Source of the DNA: Curvularia sp. ZM96
Lineage: Eukaryota > Ascomycota > Dothideomycetes > Pleosporales > Pleosporaceae
NCBI GenBank assembly: GCA_022457065.1
Contig: JAJGBQ010000008.1
Location: 806,001-870,000, forward strand
DNA: 64,000 nucleotides
Reading direction: 5' to 3'
The translations under genes and the position numbers were made by a program. The notes under the pieces are model-generated. The model was not told the origin of the DNA, searched no databases, and worked only from the letters and a program-made list of their open reading frames with translations. Shown one piece after another: positions 40,780 through 51,631 of the stretch (the stretch's first letter is position 1; the number at the start of each line of letters is the position of its first letter).

Positions 40780-42689
40780 ATGAATATCCTGAAGATGTCT
40801 TCCAACCACAGTTTATTTCATATGGACTCGCTAGCCTATAACGACACTCTTGTCGACACGAAAATGCCGAAGTATAACAGCAGTCTCGCGTTCTTCTCAA
40901 CTGAAGGAAAGAGAATCAGTAGTCAACTAGTTGGCCTTCTTGTCCTCTTTTGGGTTACCTACATTGGTATGCGCTGCGTGTACAATTTGTTCTTTCATCC
41001 GCTTCGCAAGATTCCAGGCCCATGGATGGCCGCTATGACGCCTCTCCCTGACTTCTGGCATGATGCTGTAAAGAGAGGAAATTACATTTGGGAGATCCAA
41101 AAGATGCATAAGAAATATGGTACGTGGATATGTATATATCGAAGATTTTTTATGAAACTCTCAACACTGACAGATTTGGCCAGGCCCTATCGTACGCATC
41201 AACCCGAATGAAGTCCACATCGATGATCCTTCATACTATCGGAACGTCTATGTTGGCGGAACTCACAAGGTTGAAAAAGATCCCTCCACCGTTGCAGGAT
41301 TTGGTGTCCCCGCTTCCGTAGCCGCAACTATACCCCATGCGTTGCATCGCTCCCGGCGCGGCTATATGAATCCCTACTTCTCGAAAAAGGCTATCACAGC
41401 TATGGAGCCTCTTCTCCACGAGCGGATTACTGCTCTCCTGGGTCGGTTCAATGGCGCTCTTCGCGAGGACAAGAGAATCTCCCTTGACAAAGCTTTCTCC
41501 GCCATGACAGCCGACATCATCACACAACGCTTTTTCGGCTACCACCACGACTACCTCGGCGTGCCCGACCTGGTATTCCCCATCCGGGAAGCTTTTCAGG
41601 GCGCATCAGAGATCTTCCACTGGACTCGCTTCGTACCACGGGCCATCAAATACCTAAAGATGTTGCCTCTTTCTGTCATCCGTTTGATCTTTCCACCCGT
41701 TGCTGCTTTGCTGGAACTGCAAAAAGAAATTGAGGACAAGATCGTCGAGGCGCGTGAAACCAAGGATGAGGGGAAGCAGAAATCTGTTATCATGCAAGCA
41801 TTACATGATGAGTCGATTCCGAAGTCGGAGCGTACGATGCAACGCCTATTAGATGAAGGTCAGGTAATTGTGTTCGCCGGAACTGAAACCTCGTCGCGCG
41901 CCCTCTCTGTCGGAATGTTCTATCTTCTGTCTGATAAGTCGCTGATCAGAAAATTACGCGCTGAACTATCACAAGTCGCTCATATTCCTGACGTGGAGTT
42001 GACGGCTGCGAACCTTGAGCCTCTGCCCTACCTCGTCAGTATTCCTTCCTCTAGGCTTCTCCAAGATCCAATGGACCTACTGACATAGGCTATAGACGGG
42101 TGTGGTAAAAGAGTCAATTCGACTTTCATACGGCCCACTTACTCGCCTCCCCCGTGTTTTCGTCGACGAAACACTGCAGTACGGCAAGTACTCGATCCCT
42201 CCGGGTGTAAAGTTCCCAAGGTCTTGTTCAGCACGTATATACTGAAACATTCAAGACGCCCGTGAGCCAATCCACGTACTTCGTGCACAACAACCCAGAG
42301 ATATTCGCAAACCCCCTCGAATTCTCGCCAGAGCGCTGGATTGAGGCTGCAGAGCAGGGAATCCCTCTTAACAACTGGCTGACAAGCTTCACTAAAGGCT
42401 CGCGTCAGTGCTTGGGCATTGGGTATGTGACGCTGTGTTAATACTAGCTTCCCTTGTGCTTAATGCAGACGGCTGACGTATTATGTGTAGATTAGCACAT
42501 TCGGAGATGTATCTCACGTTCGCTCGTGTGATTCGCAACTTTGATATGGAGCTTAGAAACACGACGGCGGATGACGTTTCGATCGATAGCGTGTTTATTA
42601 TGGGACAGCCTAAAACGAATAAGAAAAGGGGCCCAGGTCAGGGTGAGGTTGAAGTCATGATCACTCAAAAGCTCGAGGGTTCGTGTTAG
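40780..42689 (+). CDS. Cytochrome P450 (trichodiene-oxygenase-like), five exons (555 aa)
   Basis: Exons are 40780-41119, 41184-42034, 42096-42206, 42256-42422 and 42491-42689. All introns are GT-AG (GTACGT, GTCAGT, GTAAAG, GTATGT) and keep the frame. The start is ATG 40780, with a second possible start at 40795. It has an N-terminal membrane anchor (LVGLLVLFWVTYIGMRCVYN) followed by HPLRKIPGP. I-helix: IVFAGTETSSRAL. ExxR: TGVVKESIRLSYGP. PERW motif: FSPERW. Haem-binding loop: FTKGSRQCLGIG with the axial cysteine. The segment RNVYVGGTHKVEKDPSTVAG and MNPYFSKKAI is typical of the CYP58/TRI4-like group acting on sesquiterpenes and related compounds. All catalytic parts are intact. It is transcribed divergently from the terpene synthase, about 1.3 kb away, and probably oxidises its product. 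Confidence 0.9.
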
Positions 42690-43147
42690 AAGAATGTAGG
42701 GTTTTGCATTAACTACATGAACCGATACGGGAAGCTGTAAAATATGTAATTACGTCATTCTGCACGATACATTCCAAAAATGAGACAACTCAACACACAT
42801 TTCCCTAGATAGTATTGTCTTATATTCGTATGTACCTATTCTGACAATTATCCAATAAAGCAATTACCTAACTACCCTCAATCCTATCCTACACATTATG
42901 CCAGCCGGAATCATGGTCTCTTGGGAACGATGGTCGAATAGCACGTTTTACCCTGCCTATTATCTACCCACCAGTTCGCAGTAGCAAATACCGTCAGAAC
43001 AATGTTCAAAACAGATGCAACTTCTACCTTAGATGCAGGAGACTCGTGCACGTTCAATGCACTACGTTTTATGATTGTACAATCTCTATAGCGTGAGTTG
43101 TTAGATAAAACAAGGGAGAGAGTTGGTGTTCGTAGGCATGGCCCGTG

Positions 43148-43232
43148 CTAACTTAGGGTTGCGCTGCCAGTTGCGCTTAGGGCTACACTTGGGCTTTACC
43201 CCAAGTCAACCCTAAGTTAGGGTTACGCCAGG
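43148..43232. repeat. Inverted repeat with TTAGGG/CCCTAA motifs
   Basis: CTAACTTAGGGTTGCGC near 43149 is followed by ACCCTAAGTTAGGGTTACGC near 43210. This forms a palindrome and an inverted pair. It is not a tandem telomeric array. A related stretch, TTAACTTAGGGTTAAGCGC, occurs at 50350. Confidence 0.6.
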
Positions 43233-43716
43233 TGCGAGCGGTTCTTAAAAGATTGCTATAACGTGAAAGAACACCGCTATAGCAGATGAGCAGCAGACGA
43301 TAATCTAGGGGCGCCGGCTGGGGGTACTTGGTAAAGTGTTCTCTGCACCCCGCTTTATATCTCGCTTATCTCAATCTATTTCTTGGGTTGAAATAATATC
43401 TTGGTATGGGCGGCCAAAGAGGGAGTTTTGAAGAAGGGCAACGGTTGCCATCCGCTGAAAGCCCCTCCCCTTCATGTTGCCCTCACTTATCTCTCCCTCC
43501 TATCCCACCTGAAAAAAAAGGAAACACGGCATGCTTAAGCAAGGCACCTTTGAGCTGCTCGCTATATGTACGTAACATCACCCATGAACAAAAGAAACTT
43601 GAGCTCTATCAACGGCACAGAGACGGTGAACAAGTGGCGCACATTCATTTCAGCAAGGATCCATAGAAAACCTGTTGTCAACATGATAATGTAACGTCCC
43701 CAGCACATGATGCTAT

Positions 43717-43830
43717 GTGGAATCGACCCCCAATGCATATTAAACAGGCAATTACGGACCCTGATTCATGAACGCGCGTATGCAACGCGGATCAGATGCT
43801 GGTTCTCGCCCATTATGGTCCCCTTAATTT
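43717..43830 (+). repeat. Dispersed repeat family C, copy 1
   Basis: Matches the reverse complement of 56785-56903: GACCCCCAAT, then AAACAGGCAATTAC, CGCGTATGCAACGCGGATCA and TTCTCGCCCAT in the same order. Confidence 0.8.
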
Positions 43831-44489
43831 CCGCGTTTTAGTCCTAACTCGCAGCAGCCGAAGATTTAATAAGCCAGATCAGTCAAAACAATCTAACTAC
43901 TCCATACTCGTACTACATACTGATTATCATTCGTAAGATAACCCGAAAGCGATTGGTAGTATCGTGTGGTGAAGCCCACAGAGGATATGGCGCCGACAGT
44001 GTTAAGAGTGCTTCGAACAGGGATATCATAAAAAAGGACTATGATTCCTAGAACGACGATGTTATGGCGGATGGCACGACTAACCGCACGTGGCTAGGCG
44101 GTGCATTGGGCAAAGTTCGATGTGTTATAGTCACAACACTATAATAGGAAACCGCTAGTTTGTTGTACACCTTGGCAATGATGTGGACATACAGATTAGA
44201 ATTAAGAAGCTGATTTTTTCTTTTTTTCGGATTCACCGATTTACGAAGAACTCTGTCTTTGTTGTGTGTTCGCCAGTTGTTCATGCTTTTGATTGGCCTT
44301 ATTTTCCGTACGTCTTTTTTGGTAACCTTGCGTTGATTGAAGCGTGGATTCGAATTACTTCGCGCACTTCATGGCTCTCGCGCATTCAATACCATGCAGT
44401 TCACAGTCAATATCTACTGTATTTAACATACCGCACTCTACTGTTCTAATATAGTAGCATCGCAACGATGTCGGCGTCTCCAGAACTCC

Positions 44490-44800
44490 AGTGAAGTCGA
44501 TAATCGTCTACTACTCCGGCAGCTCTCAAGGAGCGACACCAACGCGATCGCGACGTACCTAGACACAGCTACACTTGGAGAGAAAGGTCTACCTTGGCAG
44601 GATATTGCTGACAAGGCAGGTGTCGTTAAGGCCTGTCACCATAAAAAAGGTCGTCAAATTGAACAGTCGTCAGGTGCAGTTATCCAAAGACGCGTCACAA
44701 TGGATGGAGGAATCAAGACACACAAGGCTATCGTGAAGGAGCTCCATTCGAGGCCTATAGTTGTCCATCAAATTAAGGCTCTTATGCTGTCCCACGCACT
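44490..44800 (+). pseudogene. N-terminal relic of a Tc1-like transposase
   Basis: One frame reads LLLRQLSRSDTNAIATYLDT, GEKGLPWQDIADKAGVVKAC and MDGGIKTHKAIVKELHSRPI. This resembles the helix-turn-helix DNA-binding part of fungal Tc1-type transposases. No start codon or catalytic core remains. Confidence 0.5.
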
Positions 44801-44821
44801 CCCATATGCCTCTAAGTGACA

Positions 44822-45256
44822 CTACTGCCGACTAGTCTTGCCTACGCCGTTACACTCCTGTTGCAACTTTTTCTGCAATAGCTGCACTGCAGCAGCAAGT
44901 CTAGGATCTGTAATTTCAGGCAATTCTTTGGCAGTACTAGCTGCGTTCGGCTCGGGCCTGTTTGCCGTTATCATGCGATATGCTTCAGCCCTTGTGTTTT
45001 TTTCATCAGACACATATCCACCTCTTCTCCTAATACGATTTATTGTAGCAATTTGCTCGCGACCTTTGAGATATGATCGTCGCTTCTTTTGCTTGTCGGT
45101 GGAGTTCTGGGTATTGTCTGAGACTTGCTGTGCGTCTTTAGATGCCTGACTTGTAGAACTGTGAGAGGATGTAGCTGTTGAATAGTTAGTAAAAGCAATA
45201 TAATAAGGACAATCTGTTTATATACACTTTGGCTGTGCGCTCTCCTGCATCTCCAT
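44822..45256 (-). CDS. Small hypothetical protein, two exons (127 aa)
   Basis: The start is ATG 45256 (MEMQESAQPK). Exon 1 is 45226-45256. The intron is 45175-45225 (GTATAT...ACTAAC...CAACAG, with a canonical branch site, phase 1). Exon 2 is 44822-45174. The product is 127 residues: a Ser/Gln-rich N-terminus, a basic segment (DKQKKRRSYLKGREQIATIN, RIRRRGGYVSDEKN) and an amphipathic helical C-terminus (DPRLAAAVQLLQKKLQQE). No family is recognised. The basic-helical arrangement could bind nucleic acid. It could also be a transposon-associated tail, given the relics on both sides. Confidence 0.4.
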
Positions 45257-45589
45257 TGTGCTTGAATTAGGTGACGGTACTGAGGTTTCAGATTAGCGAA
45301 CTGCTGAACTGAGGGAGAGCGCGGCTGCATATTTATATTGCATAATAGCACTAGGTTGTGATTGGAAATTACTTATGCTGTTAAGCCAATAATCGAATGT
45401 AAATACGCGCTCAGAAAACCACGCCGCAATCCTTCGCTACCCCGCATTTGTGGCTGAAAGAATGATCGCGACTCAGCACAGGCCCAAGCTTGACCAAATT
45501 AGCACGCAACTTGCGGAACAAACCCATGCTGGCGCAGAACAGCTGTGCCTTGCGGTAAAGAGATCTCCGCATTGCAAAGATAAATCTAT

Positions 45590-45860
45590 ATTCTTTTTAG
45601 TAGTCAATGCTCTCTAGTTATTGTATTGTTACGAATAGTTAAGCGAAACTGCTTACGTACGACCGACAGGGTAGTAATCAGTTTCGGGGATTGCAGCATA
45701 GGAAGTGCTACGCCGCAATCGCAGGAATCCTTCTTAACCACGCCGCATATCACGTGACTGATCTTGGACGATCAGTTAGCCGAGCAACCAATCACATGTG
45801 ATCGTCAACGATCACACCATCGATCGTATACGATCACTTCCCCAGCCAATAAAGAAGCTA
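45590..45860 (-). repeat. Dispersed repeat family A, copy at 45.7 kb
   Basis: Closely matches 61600-61800: ACGACCGACAGGGTAGTAAT, CAGTTTCG, GAATCCTTCTTAA[C/T]CACGCC, CACGTGACTGATC, GATCAGTTAGCCGAG and CACTTCCCCAGCCAAT are shared. Confidence 0.88.
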
Positions 45861-46215
45861 ATCCCCGACGACCAACTGGAGCTGATATACTACAAAAGAG
45901 TTCTGGGTGGGTGTTTAGCTATGAGCATCTCCAAAGTAAACGGCTGAAGCAAGCGGAAGAGGCAGCAGCCAAAGAAGTTAAAGCTATGGGGAAGCGTAGT
46001 CGGAAGGGCAAAGATGCTATGCAGGAGGCCGCAGAAACCAAGGCATCCATAAGCACGGTGGGGCGTGGCCGAAAGCAGAAGAGTACTGCGCTGGAAGTAG
46101 AGGCTGGCCCATCTGTGCCAAAAAGGCAAGACTGCAAGAGTGAACGATGTCCAGGCAGCAGAAGTGGGAGGAGCGCCGTGGATAGCACCAGTTGCACGAA
46201 TGCATCAGGTTAGGG
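45850..46215 (+). pseudogene. C-terminal relic of a Pogo-type transposase
   Basis: The frame gives a basic charged tail (RLKQAEEAAAKEVKAMGKRS, RKGKDAMQEAAETKAS). After a frameshift near 46140 it continues VQAAEVGGAPWIAPVARMHQ, the end motif also seen at 14946. No catalytic core is attached and the upstream part lies in family A repeat sequence. Confidence 0.5.
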
Positions 46216-46548
46216 TGATATTTGGTTACGTTATTTGAGGATGATTATGCTTAGTTACTTGGAATTGTGTCAGGGTCATTGCTCACAGTCGCTGTTGAGT
46301 TGCGCGTTAAACAACGTATAGGTATTTAGAACAAGGTGATCAGGGGTTGATTTCACCCTTAGGGAACAAGCCCTCTATCAACCAAAAGCGCAAGCCATAA
46401 TAAGCATAGGAACAAAGGTTGGTTCCTACATGACTAACTCTGAAGACTGAGGATAGGCTTTTGATAATGCACATGAATGCACTCGATGTGGTGAATTTTA
46501 ATTAAAAAGGGGAGCTATGTGTATTGGTGAAGAGATCAGAGCATCTCT

Positions 46549-46810
46549 TCAAGATGGATCACGTGAGTTCTTGACGCTCCTCGCGTGCTGCTGCGCTGAT
46601 GGGAGCTGGCTGCCTCCAGGCCTCATCTACGCTGCAGCTAGAGGAGCAATTAGATCGTCTTAGGTAGAGGATATTAAAGCTACCAAGCACGATGTCTTTG
46701 ACTAGCCTGACGAAGATGATAAGGCAAACGACGACACAGGGCTAGCTTGGCTTGAGCAGGTCTTTGATCGCTGTACGAAGCAGGGATTAGGTAGATGGAG
46801 ATTGCTCATC
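46549..46810 (+). pseudogene. DDE-core relic of a Pogo-type transposase
   Basis: One frame reads DGSREFLTLLACCCADGSWL, PPGLIYAAARGAIRSS, then TAG, VEDIKATKHDVFD, TAG, and later TGLAWLEQVFDRCTKQGLGR and WRLLIL. This is the middle of a fungal DDE_1 transposase up to the second catalytic Asp. The two TAG codons replace expected sense codons; the first sits where tryptophan is normal, consistent with a G-to-A (RIP-type) change. Confidence 0.7.
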
Positions 46811-46961
46811 CTTGTATTACCTGATCTTCAAATTGTAATGGCCCATATCATTCGCTGCTACAGCAGCATTACTACTTCAATCTTTGAACATAACCTTGTT
46901 CGTAATTCTGCGAATCAGTCATACATCTTAGTCAATCACCCCTAGATATTTACTTGCCTCC

Positions 46962-48717
46962 CTACCACCTCACCCCCTTCAGCTCCTCCGCGTCCCCCCT
47001 GTCGTCCCCCTGTGCCACGACCCTTTCCTTCACCCCCCTCACCACCCCCTCATGCACCCCCGACCTAGCCCTAATGCTACACTTGAATGGGCTAGGATGA
47101 CTCAGCAACCCCGGACAAAACGTCGTCTCTATCTCCCCCTCTTTCTCTATACTAAACACCGCCAAAGTGCTCGCAATGGTAATCTTCAACGCCCTCTCCG
47201 CCATGTACATCCCTGGGCAAATCCGTCTCCCATAGCCAAAAACATGACTCCGTGGATCCGGTTCCGCCTCCGGGCCTAAAAATCGCTCTGGACGGAAGAT
47301 AAAAGGGTCTCTATAGGTCGAGGGATCGTGCATGAAGGCCCAGATATTAGCGAGGAGGACGGAGCCCTGTGGGATATGGTAGCCAGAGTAGGTGTCGGAG
47401 GAGGTGTTTGTATGTGGGAGGCCCATGGGAGCGACTTGGTGCCAGCGGAATGTTTCTTTTACGGCAGCTTCGATGTATGGGAGCTGAGGGAGATCTTGGG
47501 CTGTGGGGAGGCGAGGTGGAACCCCGAGGACGGCGTCAAGTTCGGATTGGGCCGCCACTTGGATGCTGGGGAAGAGGGACATGGCGAGGAAGAATGTGCT
47601 GAGGGCTGAGACAGTCTATCGGCTTTAGTTTGGAAATGGGAATGCAGAGAGAAAACACGTACAGTATCCGCGCCCCCGAGATAGAGTGCTAGCGCCGTCC
47701 ATTTATGTATGAATTCCATGTCAGCATCTGTACCGATGGTGGCGATGGATTGGGAAAGGAAAGATGGTGTTTGACGTTCCTCATGCATTTGCTGCTTTAC
47801 GAAAGCGTAGGGTTGGTTTACGCATTGGATTAGTTGGTCGGACATCGCTTGGGCTGTCTTTTTGAAGTCTGTTCCTGGGACCCAGTTGGGGAGGTATTTC
47901 ACTAGATAAAAAAAGATATTAGAAATCGCAGAGACAAGGGGGAAACAAAGAAATGGAGACATACAGAATGGAAAAGTATCCACCGCCCACGTGCCCAGCA
48001 CTGAAGCCTCTGCAAACTGCGCCACCGTCGTCTCCGCCATATCAACCAGCGGATCCCTCTTACATCGGCTAGTATCATACCCGTATACAATCTTCAAGAT
48101 AACACTACCAGTTTCATGTCTTATATGATCGAGTAAACGCTCTGGTGCCTCGAACAGGTTGACGAGAAAGCGCGCGGTTTCGGTTTCCTGAATGCGGTCG
48201 AATTCCGCGAGCGAAGTGGCTGTGCTTGTGATCTTTTTGATGTTGCGCCGGTGGATCTTCCAGGTATCGCTGTAGGGCATCATGGCGGTTACATAGCGCC
48301 AGCCTACCCTAGCACCGGCTTAGTCATTCTCGATTGTAGATGGCATATGGGAAAGACTTACATGTCGCCGGCAAAAGTAAGGCTAGGTCGCGAAGAGTAG
48401 ATGGCAGAGCGGTCACGCAAGAGATCCAGAGCGATAGTAGCGTCGTTGATTATGACTATGGTCTGGCCCATGGCAGTCACAGAAGAGATAGGCCCGTACT
48501 TTTTCTTGTGCTCAAACCAGTGGTGGCATTCGAGTACACCCGGCTTGGGCATATCGTTGACATTTCCCAGGATCGGGAGTCCTCTAGGCCCTGGCGGCAG
48601 AGGTAGGACATATCTGTTCAGCCAAAGCTTCGTTAGGACGTGCAGGACAGTGATGGCCAGGAGGAAAGCAGCAATGGCGACTAGGAGGACCATGGTAAGT
48701 ACAATTGTATTTAACAA
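46962..48717 (-). CDS. Cytochrome P450 (O-methylsterigmatocystin oxidoreductase-like), four exons (530 aa)
   Basis: Exons on the minus strand are 48362-48717, 47965-48308, 47663-47901 and 46962-47615. The introns (GTAAGT, GTATGT, GTACGT donors) keep the frame. The start is ATG 48717. The N-terminal anchor is VLLVAIAAFLLAITVLHVLT, followed by LPPGPRGLPILGN. I-helix: ALYLGGADTTVSALS. ExxR: AAVKETFRWHQVAP. PERF: FIFRPERFLG. Haem loop: FGYGRRICPGMYMAERAL. The pattern resembles the OrdA/CYP64-like group that performs hydroxylations in fungal secondary metabolism. It lies 4.3 kb from the first P450 across transposon relics. It may take part in the same sesquiterpenoid pathway, or be a neighbour by chance. 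All key residues are present. Confidence 0.9.
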
Positions 48718-50619
48718 AGGTGTATTCGGCAGCTAATAGAGAGGGAGGTTCGATAAGTTTATTGTACCGTCCCCATATCCCACTATCGAGAAACACTCAC
48801 TTGGGTGGACGGAAACAGCGGGAGATAAGACAGGGCGTATCGTATTGGGTATGGCATGCTGCTGACATGCCACACCGATCAATGTTGATGTAATCTGATA
48901 TCCAGGCGCCGAGAGCATGTCGAAAGGCCGGCTGAGCCAATGATACAGCCAATGGCTTCTGAAGCCGAGAAAAAATAAAGCAGGAGAGTCCGTATGAGCT
49001 GTGATACAACTATGCTGAATGTCATTTCCCGACCAGCGAGTGATTTTCCTCTTCTTGACAGGGACCGATTAAGGCTTTGATGGCAGGCCTTGTCGGAATA
49101 GCATTTCAAGTTTCGTCATCTGTTTGAGATTAATGTAATAGTTTTGGCCCGATTCAGCCAACGAAGTAACACCACGCGCGATGCAGAATTCTGCCTATGC
49201 AGAGCTCGGACGCGTTCATCAAAAGACCACTTCAAGCACTCAGCATAAACCACATGTATAATTAGTTTTTCCATGCGTGCATGTGGGATTTCTTTGTTGT
49301 GGCCGTCAGATACAGGGACGCCAGGTACTACGTGTCACCATGCAGCACAGAAGGACGAAGCGTCTTGTAGCTTGCCATTTACTGCGTTAGAGCGGCCATT
49401 TAGAACCAGACCTGTCAACAATTAAGCCGCATCAAACTTATCAAGTCAAGCTAAGCTGAGATTTTATACATTTCATCAAGCCAAGTCAAGCCGGAGTATC
49501 TGGCTTGACTTGGTTAGATTCGGCTTGATAGGCCTTTTTATAAAAAGTCGGGTTATTAATCTTGTAGTAAGAACAATGTTGTCATACTTTTTTGGTGTTG
49601 AGTTTTGATAGTCAAAACCGCCAAAAATCCACCAAAACGCGATAGCTATAATATGATAATACTGAAAAACGGCAGTTTCTAGAAGAAACCAACCGGATTC
49701 GAACAAAGAGAAAAAAAAAAAGGTATGCTATGTTAGAGCAGACGCATGTTACACAATAGAATATAGGCCAGAAACCTAGCTCACCTCCTATTGTATTACA
49801 TACAGCTATTCTAACACGGTGTACTAACTATTGTAACACTCTACCAAGCTTTCTAGGCCGAATAGAGTTAAAAGAAAGAGTAATTGTATTATGTATATCT
49901 ATGATGCATTTCGATATGACATTCTTATCAACAGATTTAGATGTTAGTGAGCTTTTGACTTTTTAGAACGTTGGCGGTAGCTTCCGAGTATCCCGTCTCA
50001 TCTCAGGAAACGGGGCCTTGCGCAGCGCCGCATCTATGAGCGCAGTGTCGACGATACAACTCGGCCAGCAGCTAATGATCGGATGTACAAATCTCGCGGC
50101 CAGCAAACCAATTCAGTACAAGCACGCAAAGTGTATCGCATTGCAAACCTGTTCCAGAAGAAACCTCTCCAAGTCTACACGGGTCGAGAGCTTCCTACGA
50201 TATTGTAGGATTGGCAGCTTATCGGCGGGTTTCTAAACGAGATAATGGAGGGGATGTTTCTAAGTACCCTTCGCTAGCGCCTCTATGTCGTCTTTCTCTA
50301 CTCATAGATACGGTTTTGATTTCTGTAAAATAAATTCAAAGTTCGGATTAACTTAGGGTTAAGCGCTAAGCGCAGCGCAACACAGGCCACACCCACGAAT
50401 ACCAACTCCCTACTAGACTTTAATGAGTTACGCTACATCTGTCATAGTATTATAAGAAGTAGTGCGTTAGATGCGCGCAAATTATTTGCACTTTATACCT
50501 AAGTTGCAGCTATTGAAGGCCAACTAGCGGCCACATCATCATTACGAACTCCATGTATAGAAACCACCATTACTGCCCACTACTTACACTGGACTCAGAA
50601 GCATGTTCTGTTTTTTGGA
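48718..50619. other. Gene-poor region
   Basis: No gene recognised. It contains the inverted repeat at 49475-49529, a poly-A stretch near 49713 and AT-rich sequence. Frames at 48733-49109 on the minus strand overlap the P450 promoter and look non-coding. Confidence 0.5.
49475..49529. repeat. Nested inverted repeat (hairpin)
   Basis: Perfect 12-bp arms CCAAGTCAAGCC (49481-49492) and GGCTTGACTTGG (49502-49513) enclose a 9-bp loop. An outer 8-bp pair, ATCAAGCC/GGCTTGAT, extends it. Further TCAAG motifs lie nearby at 49440-49470. Confidence 0.8.
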
Positions 50620-51065
50620 TATGTACTAGCGTGATGACCACTTCGTCTTCAGATTCTACAGCCCCGTTGAGCTGGCTGGGTCTTTTCTTTGCTTTCCCTA
50701 TCACGAAGCTTAACTGATGTTTTACGAGTAGTAGAAGCACTACTCGCTACCTGTAATGCGCATGTACTAATCTTTGTTGTACCATATATATGAATTCGCC
50801 TCCTATCATGTCCTCTTTGTTTCATAATCTCAGCTGCCCGTTCTTCGAGGCGAGTAATACGAGAATCTTGAAAGGTGTTGTTTTCTTGCATTGGTCTTGC
50901 TGATACAAAAAGCGGTGATAACTTTTCTTGCCAGAACCTGTTGGTCCTTCGAAGCGCTCGCCTACTCGGCATCATCCATAACAAAGATATCGCGGTCCTA
51001 TAGCAGCCCATTGCGGCGCCACACCGCCACAGTCTCTGGACCTCGAGCCGGCTGTCCATACTCAA
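50620..51065 (-). pseudogene. Zinc-knuckle C-terminal relic of a transposon ORF
   Basis: The frame runs FWQEKLSPLFVSARPMQENN, then ITRLEERAAEIMKQRG and a Lys/Arg-rich tail ending QPAQRGCRI. Beyond the stop the DNA still encodes RRSGHH, matching the knuckle RRSGHNARTC near 58400. The knuckle is thus broken by a nonsense change. The charged helical tail resembles those behind the DDE cores of the two intact transposases. Confidence 0.5.
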
Positions 51066-51121
51066 CTGAGTTGCAGCAGCTATTCATGCTTGAGGATGAA
51101 GACAAGGGTTTATTCCAAGCT

Positions 51122-51631
51122 TTAGGAGCCAGGACACTGGGGAACCAGAAGGAAATTTGGCGAACTGAAAGTCGTCGCCGACGATTCGGGTAGCGGTGGT
51201 CTAGTTGACAAAGGTCCCGTACCAGGGGCTGAGCTCCCCTTGACTTGCTCCTTCGCACGATTCTGGAGATCTAACAGAGCCAAATCGCGTCGAGCATACG
51301 AGTGCTCGCGATTATTCGCCTCTAAAAGCTCTGCCTCACTCTGGGCCAGACGCGCCTTCAGGAGAGCAATCTCCAACTCTTTCTCGCGACGTTGGCGCTG
51401 AGCCTTCTTCGACTCTTGCTCGGAACCAAATAGAGTACATTCAGCAGCCACAGAAACACAACCATTACAACGACCAGAGGATGTTTCAACAAAACAACAA
51501 AGTTTCTTCGTAATGCAGCGCTTACAACCAGGACTTCTTTCCAGAGACTCTTGCACTACTCGAGCAGCACCGGCACGACGCTCTGCGTTTGAACTTCGAG
51601 CATGGTTACGACGGGGCGGAACCTTGGGCAT
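51122..51631 (-). CDS. Cys-rich coiled-coil hypothetical protein
   Basis: The start is ATG 51631 (MPKVPPRRNHARSSNAERRA), giving 170 residues. An earlier frame extension to 51805 lacks coding character. A cysteine cluster (CKRCITKKLCCFVETSSGRC, then NGCVSVAAEC) is followed by a charged helix (KKAQRQRREKELEIALLKAR, LAQSEAELLEANN) that should form a coiled coil. The cluster recalls a Zn2Cys6-like or other small zinc-binding motif followed by a dimerisation helix, but the spacing is not canonical. The tail is Ser/Pro-rich. It could be the N-terminal part of a longer gene continuing into the relic at 50620-51065. Confidence 0.45.
   Translation of the reverse strand: MPKVPPRRNHARSSNAERRAGAARVVQESLERSPGCKRCITKKLCCFVETSSGRCNGCVSVAAECTLFGSEQESKKAQRQRREKELEIALLKARLAQSEAELLEANNREHSYARRDLALLDLQNRAKEQVKGSSAPGTGPLSTRPPLPESSATTFSSPNFLLVPQCPGS

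Larger units (their letters stand above)
42690..44821. other. Intergenic with relics
   Basis: No intact gene. It contains a palindromic TTAGGG-bearing stretch (43148-43232), family C repeat (43717-43830) and a transposase relic (44490-44800). Confidence 0.5.
45257..46961. other. Relic-filled intergenic region
   Basis: No intact gene. It holds a family A copy (45590-45860) and two transposase remnants (45850-46215, 46549-46810). Confidence 0.6.

Noticed and set aside
43148..43232. TTAGGG motifs suggesting an internal telomere
   Set aside because: Only isolated motifs in an inverted arrangement, not a tandem TTAGGG array.
36516..48717. Canonical four-gene abscisic acid cluster
   Set aside because: The synthase fits BcABA3, but neither P450 clearly matches BcABA1 and no ABA4-like dehydrogenase is present, so the classic pathway is not claimed.
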